This document shows positions 26,136-34,434 of a stretch of 64,000 nucleotides of DNA, piece by piece (the stretch's first letter is position 1; each line of letters begins with the position of its first letter). This DNA is from Terriglobus aquaticus (GTDB lineage Bacteria > Acidobacteriota > Terriglobia > Terriglobales > Acidobacteriaceae). A program made the position numbers and the translations under genes. The DNA lies in NCBI RefSeq assembly GCF_025685415.1, contig NZ_JAGSYB010000001.1, positions 1,426,001 to 1,490,000 on the forward strand. Reading direction: 5' to 3'. The notes under the pieces were generated by a model that was given only the letters and a program-made list of their open reading frames with translations, did no database searches and was not told the origin of the DNA.

Positions 26136-27224
26136 CTACTGAGTGTGAGAAGGCTTCGGCAATGGCTGCGACGTTGGCACGGGTGAGCCGAAAACGGGAA
26201 GACCGTTGCTATCCCACGTAAACGGCTGCGCCCGCGGCGAACGCTGCCCTCCGCATCCCTCACCCGAAGCGTCATTCGCGTGGTACAGCAGCCAATCCTG
26301 TTTGCCATCCGGCGAGCGGAAAAAGCTGTTGTGCCCCGTTCCAAACACCCCAGCAGATTTGTCCATGCGAAAGACGAAATGGTCGAGCTTGGTCCATGAC
26401 TTTGGATCCAGCAGGTTGCTGCCGCGGCGCGCCTGCAACAGGCCAAGTGCGTAGTAGTCCGTCCAGCAGCCCGACGCGGAGTACGTGAGAAAAATGTCGT
26501 CGCCGTGCTGCAGGATCTCTGGCCCTTCGTTTACGTCCACATGGGGCAGCGCCGGGTCGCTCAACAGATCGCCCACCTGCTCCCACGGGTACTCCGGCCG
26601 CGAGAGCCGCACCCGCTCGGAGTCGACCGTCCAAGGGTTCTTCAGGTGCGCGATGTAGATGTCCTGCTCGCCATTGCTGTCGCCGGGCCAGCCCGCCCAC
26701 AGCAGATACTTCTGTCCGTCTATCTCTGCGACAGTAGCGTCGATGGCCCACTTGTTCGTCGAGTCCGTCACTTGTCCTTTCATCTGCCAGCTGCCGCTTA
26801 GCGGGTCGTCTGACGCGTTCTCCAGCACGAACAGGCGATGCGTCTCGTTCCTTCCGGAATCCGCAGCGAAGTACAGGTACCAGCGCCCGTCCAGGCGGTG
26901 CAGCTCCGGCGCCCAGATGTCGCGGCTGGTCGGACCGTCCGCGGGTGGGGTCCAGACCACGCGGTGGACCGCATGGGCCAGATCGGTCATGTCCCGGGTC
27001 GCCCACAGGGTCAGGTTCCGGCCTGTCGTCTGGGTATAGAAGTAGGTGCCGCGGTACTGCGTGACCCAGGGGTCCGCACCATGTGGCAGCAGAGGGTTGG
27101 TGAACGTGTCACTTGCCGCGGAGGCGGTCTGCGCCAACAAGCCAGGCGGTGCGCACTGCGCACTAACAACCGCACAGGACACCAACACCGCTGTACGAAG
27201 CCAGAAGCCGAAACGGGCGATCAT
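26136..27224 (-). CDS. Secreted glycoside hydrolase family 43 protein
   Basis: 362 residues from ATG 27224, set by AAGGAG 4 nt upstream; a longer reading to 27269 lacks a ribosome site. Signal peptide about 1-34. The five-bladed beta-propeller carries the GH43 residues: the general base Asp in LLPHGADPWVT, the pKa-modulating Asp in KWAIDATVAEIDG, and the general acid Glu in VNEGPEIL. Members cleave arabinan, xylan or arabinoxylan side chains, and specificity cannot be set here. FGTGHNSFFRSPDG is the conserved metal/His region. It lies between a TonB-like gene and the isomerase-like gene on one strand. Confidence 0.9.
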   Translation of the reverse strand: MIARFGFWLRTAVLVSCAVVSAQCAPPGLLAQTASAASDTFTNPLLPHGADPWVTQYRGTYFYTQTTGRNLTLWATRDMTDLAHAVHRVVWTPPADGPTSRDIWAPELHRLDGRWYLYFAADSGRNETHRLFVLENASDDPLSGSWQMKGQVTDSTNKWAIDATVAEIDGQKYLLWAGWPGDSNGEQDIYIAHLKNPWTVDSERVRLSRPEYPWEQVGDLLSDPALPHVDVNEGPEILQHGDDIFLTYSASGCWTDYYALGLLQARRGSNLLDPKSWTKLDHFVFRMDKSAGVFGTGHNSFFRSPDGKQDWLLYHANDASGEGCGGQRSPRAQPFTWDSNGLPVFGSPVPTSQPLPKPSHTQ

Positions 27225-27278
27225 GAGTCTCCTTCCGCCATGGCCACTGTTTCGACGCAAGCAAGCCACGCGCTCACC

Positions 27279-28883
27279 CTACTGCAATTCGAATTCGACG
27301 ACTGCCATGGCCGCGCTCGGCGTTGCTTTGCCGGCAGACAGGTAGGGTTTGAACCTCCACTGTTGTACCGCATCCAGGGCCGCATCGCGCAGGGGCGGTG
27401 GCCCGCTGATGACGCGAGCACTACCGATCGAACCATCCCGGTCGATCGTCGCCTGAATTTTCACCTCACCTTGCACGCGTGCCGACGCAGCGCCAGCAGG
27501 GTACTGCGGAGACGGACTGTAGACCAAGTTGCCGGCCATCATGCCGAGGCAGGTTGCGCGCACCAGGGCGTGAACCGAAGTACCCGGCACTGGCCGGACC
27601 GCGCCTGAGGCCAGATCGGGCGCGCGCAGTTCCGCGGCCAGTACTGGATCGTCGGAAAGCCCGGAGTTCCCTGCCTCTCCCGGATGCCGCCTCAGCAGTC
27701 GCGGAGATCTGCGCCTGCCGTTGTCGTCAGCATCGGCGGCATACGCCGGCAGCCTTGGAGAGTCCAGTTGGCGGCTAAGCGCATCGGCCGGCACCGGCGC
27801 CGTAAGCGAGGGCTGCCGCGCAGTCTTGGCCACCGCGCTGCCGGGAAACAATGAAGCCGGACTGGCCGAGCTCGCGGTCAAACTGGCGGAGGGCGGGCTG
27901 ACCCGGATGATGGGCGCACCTGCGTTTGCGCTTAGCACGGGCTGACTGACATCGCTTGGCGAGGGCGTCGGAGCGGCCGCCGATGCGTTCCCTTCACTCG
28001 CCCCCTGTCGCGATGGTGGGGGGTGCAGAGTGGTGGAACTCGGCACCGTGCTTCGCGACGACGCAATATCGGCACGATCTCTGGGCGCGGTGGCCGTCGT
28101 GGCATTCGGAGTGGCTTGTTCCCGCGCCGAAGCGCCACCCGTCGGCGACTTCGGCACATTCGCTGACGGGACCACCGTCACCTCTCCCGGCGTTGTGGAC
28201 CTGCTCCGTTGCCACAGCGCCAGCAGCGCTGCCAGGACAACCGCCGCGGCCACAACCCAGAGGGCGCGCTGATCCTTGCGCCGGGACACGCCTGCATCGA
28301 GTACACCCACCTGACTCGGCCTGCCAGGTTGATTTGGAGACTCGACCCGACGGTTCTCCAGGGTGCGGCGATCCTCCCGGCGAGGAAGCACCGGGCGTGG
28401 CTCTGCTTGCACCGCTCCATCACGAAGTGGCAACTCTGGCTCGCGCGCTTTCACCGCTGGATCGTGTGCTGGCATCGCTAGGGGCTGCTTTGGCTCGGTT
28501 CGCGCCTGAGGACCAGCCATCATCGCGTCACCGCGGTTCGGCGTGCCGTCGAACGAATGCTTCGTTTCCATCAGGAAACGAAGGAGGGCGTGCGCGTCGT
28601 CTTCGTTGATCTCCGCCGCCCAACGCACACCAGCCCCGGCAACCGCCACGATTGCAAGCAGGTCCGGGGAGCGCAAAGGCACATCGCTCTCGTCCAGAAT
28701 CACCCATAAATGCGAACTCAGATCACGGTGGAATGATGGGTCTTCCAGCAGCCGCATGACGATCTGGTGAACCGAGGATGAATCGTCCAGCGGGACCCCA
28801 GCCAGCGAGAAGAACTTGCGCAGCGACGCGATTTCTCCGGGAAAATTCGCGGAGACCTCCTGAAGTTCGACGGGCTGAAGCAT
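27279..28883 (-). CDS. TonB-like energy transducer with unusual N-terminal domain
   Basis: 534 residues. Residues 1-115 form a globular, probably cytosolic domain without a motif I recognise. A Pro/Arg-rich linker leads to a membrane helix about 207-224, then a Ser/Thr/Pro-rich periplasmic spacer to about 445, and a TonB C-terminal domain about 455-534 (VQGEVKIQATIDRDGSIGSA, DAVQQWRFKPYLSAG). TonB links the proton-motive force to outer-membrane receptors through ExbB-ExbD. No exbBD or TonB-dependent receptor lies nearby. Classical TonB has only a short cytosolic tail, so the N-terminal domain is a notable addition. GGAGG lies 4 nt before the ATG. Confidence 0.8.
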   Translation of the reverse strand: MLQPVELQEVSANFPGEIASLRKFFSLAGVPLDDSSSVHQIVMRLLEDPSFHRDLSSHLWVILDESDVPLRSPDLLAIVAVAGAGVRWAAEINEDDAHALLRFLMETKHSFDGTPNRGDAMMAGPQARTEPKQPLAMPAHDPAVKAREPELPLRDGAVQAEPRPVLPRREDRRTLENRRVESPNQPGRPSQVGVLDAGVSRRKDQRALWVVAAAVVLAALLALWQRSRSTTPGEVTVVPSANVPKSPTGGASAREQATPNATTATAPRDRADIASSRSTVPSSTTLHPPPSRQGASEGNASAAAPTPSPSDVSQPVLSANAGAPIIRVSPPSASLTASSASPASLFPGSAVAKTARQPSLTAPVPADALSRQLDSPRLPAYAADADDNGRRRSPRLLRRHPGEAGNSGLSDDPVLAAELRAPDLASGAVRPVPGTSVHALVRATCLGMMAGNLVYSPSPQYPAGAASARVQGEVKIQATIDRDGSIGSARVISGPPPLRDAALDAVQQWRFKPYLSAGKATPSAAMAVVEFELQ

Positions 28884-28983
28884 GAACCTCCTGCGTTCCT
28901 CTGCCGTCTATCGTATTCGCAGCACACGGGCAGGGCGACGGACGTCCGCGTAATAGCGCGGCCCGATGTCTGCCTCTTTTGTG

Positions 28984-30606
28984 CTATCGGAAACGCTCGT
29001 CGGCGCCGCTTTCGCTTCGGACGCAATGAGTCATCGCGTAAGTCTGTGACAGGACGCTTGCGTCTCGGCTGCAGGTGTAACCGCGTGCCTGCAACGCGGC
29101 GGGAACCCACGTGTCTCCTGACATCACGGGCGCTACCAGGTACACGTCATGGCCGGGCTTGTAGTCGCGATACTCCGTTAGCGCAAACGGCAGCACGCCA
29201 GCCACCACAAAGCGCTGCAGCACCACCTCAGGGATGCCGTCCGGGATAGTGCGATAGCCATCCGCATCCGTGATCATGCGCAGCCGTTTCCGTTCCTCGG
29301 GTCGCGCGTACCACCAGAGCGTGGGAAACGCCAGAGGACTGGCAATCACCTCATCGTGCGTGAAGATCGCCGCGTTTGCTTCCGTTGGAGAGACGCGAGG
29401 ATCTTCCTTCAGAAAACGACGGAGCGCAGAAAGAGGAAGCACGATCAGAAGAACCGCAATCCCAAACTGTACCGCGGGCAGCCTGCGCCACGCCGCTGCG
29501 GCGAGCCCCACCCCAAGAAGCAATGGTGCGCACAGATAGGTTGGCGAAGCATAACGCGGAAAGAAATAGTGGTTTGCCGCGCCGGCTGCAAAGGCGAGCA
29601 CGGCAGCAGCATACAGCGCCAGCGCTGCGAGCAGCGGGAACTCCAGGTCGCGTCCTGCCTCGTTCTCTGCCCACTGCTGCCCCGCTGAACGCCGTTTCAT
29701 CAGCAGGCTCAGACCAGCCACAACCGCCAGCAAGATCGCCTGCCACCGCCGCTCCACGGGGATGGCCAGCACCTCCAGCAGCTTGGCCAAGGTTGGCAGG
29801 CCCGGCGTTCTTGCCGACATGGGAACCAAGCTCATGTAGCGCGCTTGAATCTGGTGGGCGAGTATGAAGTCAAAGCCGAAGGCTGTTGCCGAAAGCGCAA
29901 CCGCTAGCAAGAGGCGCTTGTCCGCGCGTCTCGTCCGGTACCAGTACAGAAGTTCGCCCGCAACGATCGGAACGAGCGTGTATAGCAGGCTGAGCGCGTG
30001 GATCGTCGCGGCAAACACAATCGTGAGCGCAAGCGGCCACAAACTTGTTCGGATTCCCGCCGCTCGCCGGTTGCGATACGTGTCGTAGAACAGCAGGCTG
30101 GCGGCCGACACCGCCATCAACGCGGCGTAGGGCCGAATGGTGAACATGAACTCCACGCCGCGCGACGCCGTCAGAAGCGCCGCGCTACAGAGTCCGGCAA
30201 GCGGTGCACCGCGACGCTCGAACAAGAGAAAGAGGCAAAGCACGGCCATCATCATGGCCAGAGCGGACACCGCGTGAACTCCAACTGCCTGAGGCAACGG
30301 CAGCAGCAATCCCAAGCGTGCGGCCACATGGCTGAAGGGTGGCTGGCTATCGGCGGGCACGGCGGCCAGATAGGCGTGCCACGACGGTGCTTCAGCCGTC
30401 AGCACTGTGCTGATCTGGTCGAACTCCATGGCCCGCGGCTGAACCAGGATCGTAAAGCGCGCGCCAAGAAACACCAGCAGCACCGCCAGGCCAACCCAGG
30501 CGCCACGGCGTTGCCACACTGGCGCGCCGGAGGACGGCGCTTTAGAACGTGCTACGTCGGTTGTTGAAGCAAAGAAGTGGCCTTGGCCCGGCAGCGCAGA
30601 CATCAT
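28984..30606 (-). CDS. GT-C type polytopic membrane glycosyltransferase
   Basis: 540 residues with about ten membrane helices and a soluble C-terminal domain of about 120 residues. The first loop has QPRAMEFDQISTVLTAE, an acidic site where GT-C/PMT-like enzymes place their catalytic Asp or Glu, followed by DSQPPFSHVAARL. This resembles ArnT/PMT and RgtA-D-like proteins that move a sugar from a polyprenyl-phosphate donor to lipid or protein. Substrate unknown. TATGCT lies 8 nt before the first of two adjacent ATGs. Same strand as, and 100 nt upstream of, the TonB-like gene. Confidence 0.75.
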   Translation of the reverse strand: MMSALPGQGHFFASTTDVARSKAPSSGAPVWQRRGAWVGLAVLLVFLGARFTILVQPRAMEFDQISTVLTAEAPSWHAYLAAVPADSQPPFSHVAARLGLLLPLPQAVGVHAVSALAMMMAVLCLFLLFERRGAPLAGLCSAALLTASRGVEFMFTIRPYAALMAVSAASLLFYDTYRNRRAAGIRTSLWPLALTIVFAATIHALSLLYTLVPIVAGELLYWYRTRRADKRLLLAVALSATAFGFDFILAHQIQARYMSLVPMSARTPGLPTLAKLLEVLAIPVERRWQAILLAVVAGLSLLMKRRSAGQQWAENEAGRDLEFPLLAALALYAAAVLAFAAGAANHYFFPRYASPTYLCAPLLLGVGLAAAAWRRLPAVQFGIAVLLIVLPLSALRRFLKEDPRVSPTEANAAIFTHDEVIASPLAFPTLWWYARPEERKRLRMITDADGYRTIPDGIPEVVLQRFVVAGVLPFALTEYRDYKPGHDVYLVAPVMSGDTWVPAALQARGYTCSRDASVLSQTYAMTHCVRSESGADERFR

Positions 30607-30614
30607 CTCGTCTC

Positions 30615-30620
30615 AGCATA
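30615..30620 (-). promoter_or_regulatory. -10-like box 8 nt before the GT-C gene
   Basis: TATGCT on the minus strand ends 8 nt before ATG 30606. No Shine-Dalgarno site is seen. Confidence 0.4.
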
Positions 30621-30670
30621 TCTGTGAGCAGTTCCGGCGCGGTGGTGCGAACCTCTCCGGCTTGCCGCCG

Positions 30671-31942
30671 TCACCCGGCCGCGACGCTCAACGAGCTTTC
30701 GCTTGGCGCATGACGCGCGCCCAACACCTGCAGCAGCGCAGATACCACCAGGGCCGCAACTGTCACGCCAAGGCCCCAGCGCAGATTGCTGCGATCGCTC
30801 ACAAAGCCGATGATGCGCGGCGAAGGCACATCGCCCAGCAGGTGGATCAGGAAAAGCTGACCGGCGAGCGCAGTCGCCCGCACCTGTGCCGAAACCGAGT
30901 TGACGATCGCCGCATTCACCGGTCCGCTGGCGAGGAACAGCGTGAATTCCGCCAGCGCGAGCGCCGGCAACATTGTCTTGACCGGGCCAAAGAAGCAAAG
31001 CAGCGCAAACGGAATGCAGAGCGCCGGGCCGAGCGCGCTGACCCAGTACAACGCGCGATGATCGCGAGGCAGCCAGCGCTGCGCTATCCACCCTCCGGCG
31101 GCCGTGCCCAGCAGTCCCGTTGCGGCAGTAATTGCGCCTACGGTGAAGCCCGCGCTCGACGAACTCATGTGCGCCTCGCGCTGCAGAAATGAAGGGATCC
31201 AGGCCGAGATGCCGCCGATCGTGAAGGTCGACATCGCGTAGCCGAGCGTCGCGAACAGATAGGCCGGGTTCTTGAGCAAGCCGAGGTAGTTGTCCATCCG
31301 CGCTGCGCCGCGTTTGGCCTGAGCCGTCTCCCCCTCGTCCAGCCCTCCACGCTTCGGCTCGCGCATTAGGAAAAGGATTGCAAGTGCTAACAGGAGACCC
31401 GGTATCGCCGAAACATAGAAGGCGCTGCGCCAGCCATGCACCTGTCCCAACCAACCGCCGGCGGCGTACCCGATCGCGGCACCCACCGGGATTGCGATGT
31501 TGAAGATGGTCAGCGCGCGATTCCGCTGTTCCGGGGGATAGAAGTCCGACAGAAGCGCCGGGCCAAAAATGCCAAAGCTGGCTTCCCCAATGCCGAGCGC
31601 CGCATGCCGCACCAGCAACGCGTCGAAACTGTGCACCAAGGCGCTGAACAGGTTCACCGTGCTCCAGAACAGAGCGCCGATCACGATCAGCGGCTTGCGC
31701 GGAAAGTGATCGCCCAGCCAGCCAGTAGCCGGAGCGGCAATCACATACGTGATGAAGAAGTACGTCACCAGCGACCCGAGCCGCTCGTCGCTCACATGGA
31801 ACTCGGCCTTGACCAGCTCCTGCACGCCGTTCAACACATACCGGTCGATGTAGTTGACCAGGTTCAACCCGGTCAGCAACACCAACGCAACGGTTGCAGC
31901 CTTTGCATCGGCCCTGCGGTGACTACTTGCGTGTTCCGTCAT
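30671..31942 (-). CDS. MFS transporter, spinster-like
   Basis: 423 residues with twelve predicted helices. NLVNYIDRYVLNGV in TM1 and GWLGDHFPRKPLIVIG in the loop between TM2 and TM3 are typical of the Spns-like MFS branch; the conserved Glu/Gly region LGIGEASFGIFGPALLSDFYP follows. Bacterial members are proton-driven carriers of organic anions, sugars or lipids, and the substrate cannot be called. TAGTCT lies 7 nt before the ATG. It is divergent from the SnoaL-like gene and heads a long minus-strand run, 64 nt from the GT-C gene. Confidence 0.88.
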   Translation of the reverse strand: MTEHASSHRRADAKAATVALVLLTGLNLVNYIDRYVLNGVQELVKAEFHVSDERLGSLVTYFFITYVIAAPATGWLGDHFPRKPLIVIGALFWSTVNLFSALVHSFDALLVRHAALGIGEASFGIFGPALLSDFYPPEQRNRALTIFNIAIPVGAAIGYAAGGWLGQVHGWRSAFYVSAIPGLLLALAILFLMREPKRGGLDEGETAQAKRGAARMDNYLGLLKNPAYLFATLGYAMSTFTIGGISAWIPSFLQREAHMSSSSAGFTVGAITAATGLLGTAAGGWIAQRWLPRDHRALYWVSALGPALCIPFALLCFFGPVKTMLPALALAEFTLFLASGPVNAAIVNSVSAQVRATALAGQLFLIHLLGDVPSPRIIGFVSDRSNLRWGLGVTVAALVVSALLQVLGARHAPSESSLSVAAG

Positions 31943-31949
31943 CGCGAAG

Positions 31950-31955
31950 AGACTA
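31950..31955 (-). promoter_or_regulatory. -10-like box 7 nt before the spinster-like MFS gene
   Basis: TAGTCT on the minus strand ends 7 nt before ATG 31942. It fits a leaderless transcript. Confidence 0.4.
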
Positions 31956-32064
31956 GCAGGTCACAGCGGCATCGCGAACCGCTACTTATCGCGCTTTGCC
32001 CAGCAGTTTGTTGGAACTACGGTCCTACGGACGCCGTACCTCCCTGTACACAGGAGTCCAATGC

Positions 32065-32547
32065 ATGAGAGTTCTTCGCGCGGCAGTGATCTGCCTGCCT
32101 CTCGCAAACGTGGGTGCTATGCAAGCACAAACAATTCTGGATGCCATTCAGCGTGTCTTCGACCACCAGATGGATGCCTGGGCGCGTGGCGACGCCCATG
32201 CCTTTGCTGCAGATTTCGCTCCGGACGCAGTCTTTGTCACCGTGCGCGGTGACTTCGTCCAGGGCCGTCCCGGGATTCAGGCCAACCACGCCTTCATCTT
32301 CAGCGGCCCGTACAGGGGCAGCAAGCTAAAGGAGTCCGTAGACGTTATTCGCTTCCCCGCTCCAGGTGTCGCGGTGGCTCACCTTTCGGTCGAGCTCTCC
32401 AACGTCGCCGCTTTCCCGCCCGGCATCACTCCAAGCGAGCCTGGCCTGTTGCGCACGCGCTTTCTCCTCGTCCTCACGCAACAGAACGACACCTGGCAGA
32501 TCAGCTCCGCCCAGAACACGATCGTGGTTTCCCAACCACTGCGCTGA
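32065..32547 (+). CDS. Exported SnoaL/SgcJ-like NTF2-fold protein
   Basis: 160 residues from ATG 32065, set by AGGAG 8 nt upstream. Signal peptide about 1-22. The rest is an NTF2-like alpha-beta barrel of the SgcJ/EcaC type: DHQMDAWARGDAHAFAADFAPDAVFVT with the helix-turn typical of the family, a loop HAFIFSGPYRGSKL and a closing strand WQISSAQNTIVV. Many such proteins are described only by fold, and a specific reaction is not supported. It is single and divergent from the MFS gene. GGAACT and CGTACC 17 nt apart (32013-32040) hint weakly at an ECF-type promoter. Confidence 0.8.
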   Translation: MRVLRAAVICLPLANVGAMQAQTILDAIQRVFDHQMDAWARGDAHAFAADFAPDAVFVTVRGDFVQGRPGIQANHAFIFSGPYRGSKLKESVDVIRFPAPGVAVAHLSVELSNVAAFPPGITPSEPGLLRTRFLLVLTQQNDTWQISSAQNTIVVSQPLR

Positions 32548-32604
32548 CCGCTCTCTCATACCAGCAGCCGACCATGGATGGCCGGCGCTTCGGTCTGCCC
32601 GGGA

Positions 32605-33030
32605 CTACACAGCCCGGGGCGGCACTTCGGTCTGGTTCACCGGCCGCGGATACCGCGCCCAAACCACCGTGCTGATACCGCCGCGCGGACGAAAGTCGCC
32701 CTTCACCTCGGCCCACACCGGGTCGGTCGCCTTTACGACGTCATTAAGAATCTGGTTGCAGATGTTTTCCTGGAAGATACCTAGATTGCGGTAGCAGAAG
32801 AGATATTCCTTCAGCGACTTCAGTTCCAGGCAATGCTCCTTGGGCATGTAGCGTATTTCGATCTTGCCGAAGTCCGGCAGGCCCGTCTTGGGGCACACGC
32901 TCGTAAACTCCGGATCGTCGATCAGGATCTCGTATCCGGCAAAGCTGTTCTTCCAGGTTTCAATCTCGGGAAACTTGGTGTCGAGCCCCGCCACTGCGTG
33001 CTCGTCGGTGTACCGTTCGCTCAAAGCCAT
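32605..33030 (-). CDS. queF: NADPH-dependent 7-cyano-7-deazaguanine reductase
   Basis: 141 residues, the short unimodular QueF (YkvM type). It reduces preQ0 to preQ1 in queuosine biosynthesis. Seen: the catalytic Cys in FTSVCPKTGLPDFG near residue 47, the QueF motif ELKSLKEYLFCYRN near 70 and the substrate-binding Glu in FQENICNQI. No other queuosine gene and no preQ1 riboswitch lies beside it. TAAACT is 6 nt before the ATG, with no ribosome site. Confidence 0.96.
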   Translation of the reverse strand: MALSERYTDEHAVAGLDTKFPEIETWKNSFAGYEILIDDPEFTSVCPKTGLPDFGKIEIRYMPKEHCLELKSLKEYLFCYRNLGIFQENICNQILNDVVKATDPVWAEVKGDFRPRGGISTVVWARYPRPVNQTEVPPRAV

Positions 33031-33036
33031 GCGTCA

Positions 33037-33042
33037 AGTTTA
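33037..33042 (-). promoter_or_regulatory. -10-like box 6 nt before queF
   Basis: TAAACT on the minus strand ends 6 nt before ATG 33030. It fits a leaderless transcript. Confidence 0.45.
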
Positions 33043-33068
33043 CTTAAGTTGCCTTGCGGAAACGAAGC

Positions 33069-33093
33069 GGCCCGCCACGGATCATGGCGGGCC
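33069..33093 (-). terminator. Hairpin terminator after the M48 protease gene
   Basis: Nine-bp GC stem (33069-33077 with 33085-33093) around a 7-nt loop. It lies 28 nt past the M48 stop in the direction of transcription and just ahead of queF. Confidence 0.6.
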
Positions 33094-33121
33094 TTCATCG
33101 CTTCGGCGTACCTATTCGGGG

Positions 33122-34321
33122 TCAGTCGCGACGGCCAAGCGTCGGCCGATCGTCGCCCTTGTCTTGCTGCGATCCGCTGCTGCCGTTTGGATCGTTGTTG
33201 CTGGCGCTGGTACGGCGCAGCGTCGGCTTGTTCGGATCCTTCTTGTCGTCGATCTTGCGCTTGTTCTGGATGCGCGCCAGCCGCGCCTTCACGTCGTCAA
33301 ACTCGCTGGTGGTCACCAGGTAGTCCGGCCGCGCGGGCAGGATCGTCGCAATCTCTTCTTCTGAACGAGCAATGCGATCCGGGGTCTGCGGATGGTCCGA
33401 GAATGCGCGGCCGAGGACGCCAGGCTTCCGCTTCTCCAGCGCATTCAACTTTTCGAACATGGTCACCAGGCCCTGCGGGTCGTATCCGGAACGGTAGGCA
33501 TACTGCACGCCCAGCCAATCGGCCTGTGCCTCAAATCCGCGGCTGAACTTCAGGAACGTGAGCGGGATGGCGAGTTGCGAAGCCTCGTAGATACCGTATG
33601 CCGTATATCCGCCCATGAAGATCAGCGGCACGGTGCTTAACTGCATGTACTCTGCGCGCGTCATCTGGCGGGCGGCATGGTGCGCGGCCACGTGAGCAAT
33701 CTCGTGCGCCATCACGCCGGCCAGCTCGCTTTCGTTGTCGGCGGCCAGGATCAGGCCGCTGTTCACGTAGAAGTAGCCGCCCGGGAGCGCCATAGCGTTA
33801 ATCTCGTCAGAGTCGATCACCTTGATCGTGAACGGCACCTTGGCATCGCTGTTCTTCACCAGGTTCTGGCCCACCCGGTTGATGTACTCCGTCACCACCG
33901 GGTCCGTGATCATGCGCGAGGTCCGCTCGACTTCCATGGCGTACTGTTTTCCATTCCGGACTTCCCAGTCCGTGGAAAACCAGTTGCCCATGCCGCGGCC
34001 GCCAATGTCGCGCGTCCCGGCCGCGTTCACATCCTCATCGGAGCCCTTCTTGATGTCCTTTTTCAGGTCGTCGCCGGGATCGGGGATCGGCTCGTTGTTG
34101 TTCTTATTGGCCTCATCGCGCGCCTTGTCCAGGTCCTCTTTGCTCGCGGTGGGCGGCGGTCCGTTGGTGGGGCCGCTGTTTGGCACCTTTGCTGGGTCCT
34201 GTTGAGTTCCGGGGGTACCGGTCGGGGCGGTCGCCGGGGCAGGCGTGGTGGTCTGCGCACCGGCCAGACCGGCCGTTGTCGCGCAAAGCGTGGCGATCAA
34301 TGCGAGAGTCCGCAATTGCAT
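33122..34321 (-). CDS. Exported M48-family metalloprotease
   Basis: 399 residues from ATG 34321, chosen for AGGAG 8 nt upstream. Signal peptide 1-22. A Pro/Thr-rich stretch to about 70 precedes the peptidase domain. The zinc motif is in GVMAHEIAHVAAHHAARQM (HEXXH), with the third ligand Glu in FEAQADWLGVQYAY. NAMALPGGYFYVNSGLI is the conserved upstream element of this M48 subgroup (Oma1/BepA/LoiP). No TPR repeats follow, unlike BepA, and the tail is Lys/Asp/Ser-rich. Probably a periplasmic envelope quality-control protease (inference). Confidence 0.92.
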   Translation of the reverse strand: MQLRTLALIATLCATTAGLAGAQTTTPAPATAPTGTPGTQQDPAKVPNSGPTNGPPPTASKEDLDKARDEANKNNNEPIPDPGDDLKKDIKKGSDEDVNAAGTRDIGGRGMGNWFSTDWEVRNGKQYAMEVERTSRMITDPVVTEYINRVGQNLVKNSDAKVPFTIKVIDSDEINAMALPGGYFYVNSGLILAADNESELAGVMAHEIAHVAAHHAARQMTRAEYMQLSTVPLIFMGGYTAYGIYEASQLAIPLTFLKFSRGFEAQADWLGVQYAYRSGYDPQGLVTMFEKLNALEKRKPGVLGRAFSDHPQTPDRIARSEEEIATILPARPDYLVTTSEFDDVKARLARIQNKRKIDDKKDPNKPTLRRTSASNNDPNGSSGSQQDKGDDRPTLGRRD

Positions 34322-34434
34322 GGGGTGTACTCCTGGGCCGGACAGACGGGCGCAGTCCTCCCTAAGCAATTAGACGCTGATTCTGACAAGTTGTCGCGCC
34401 GCCATGCGCCAAGCCGATCGCATCCCACAGGGTT

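Noticed and set aside
32990-33121. preQ1 riboswitch upstream of queF
   Set aside because: The leader would be almost absent if TAAACT is the -10, and the gap holds the M48 terminator, not a preQ1 pseudoknot.
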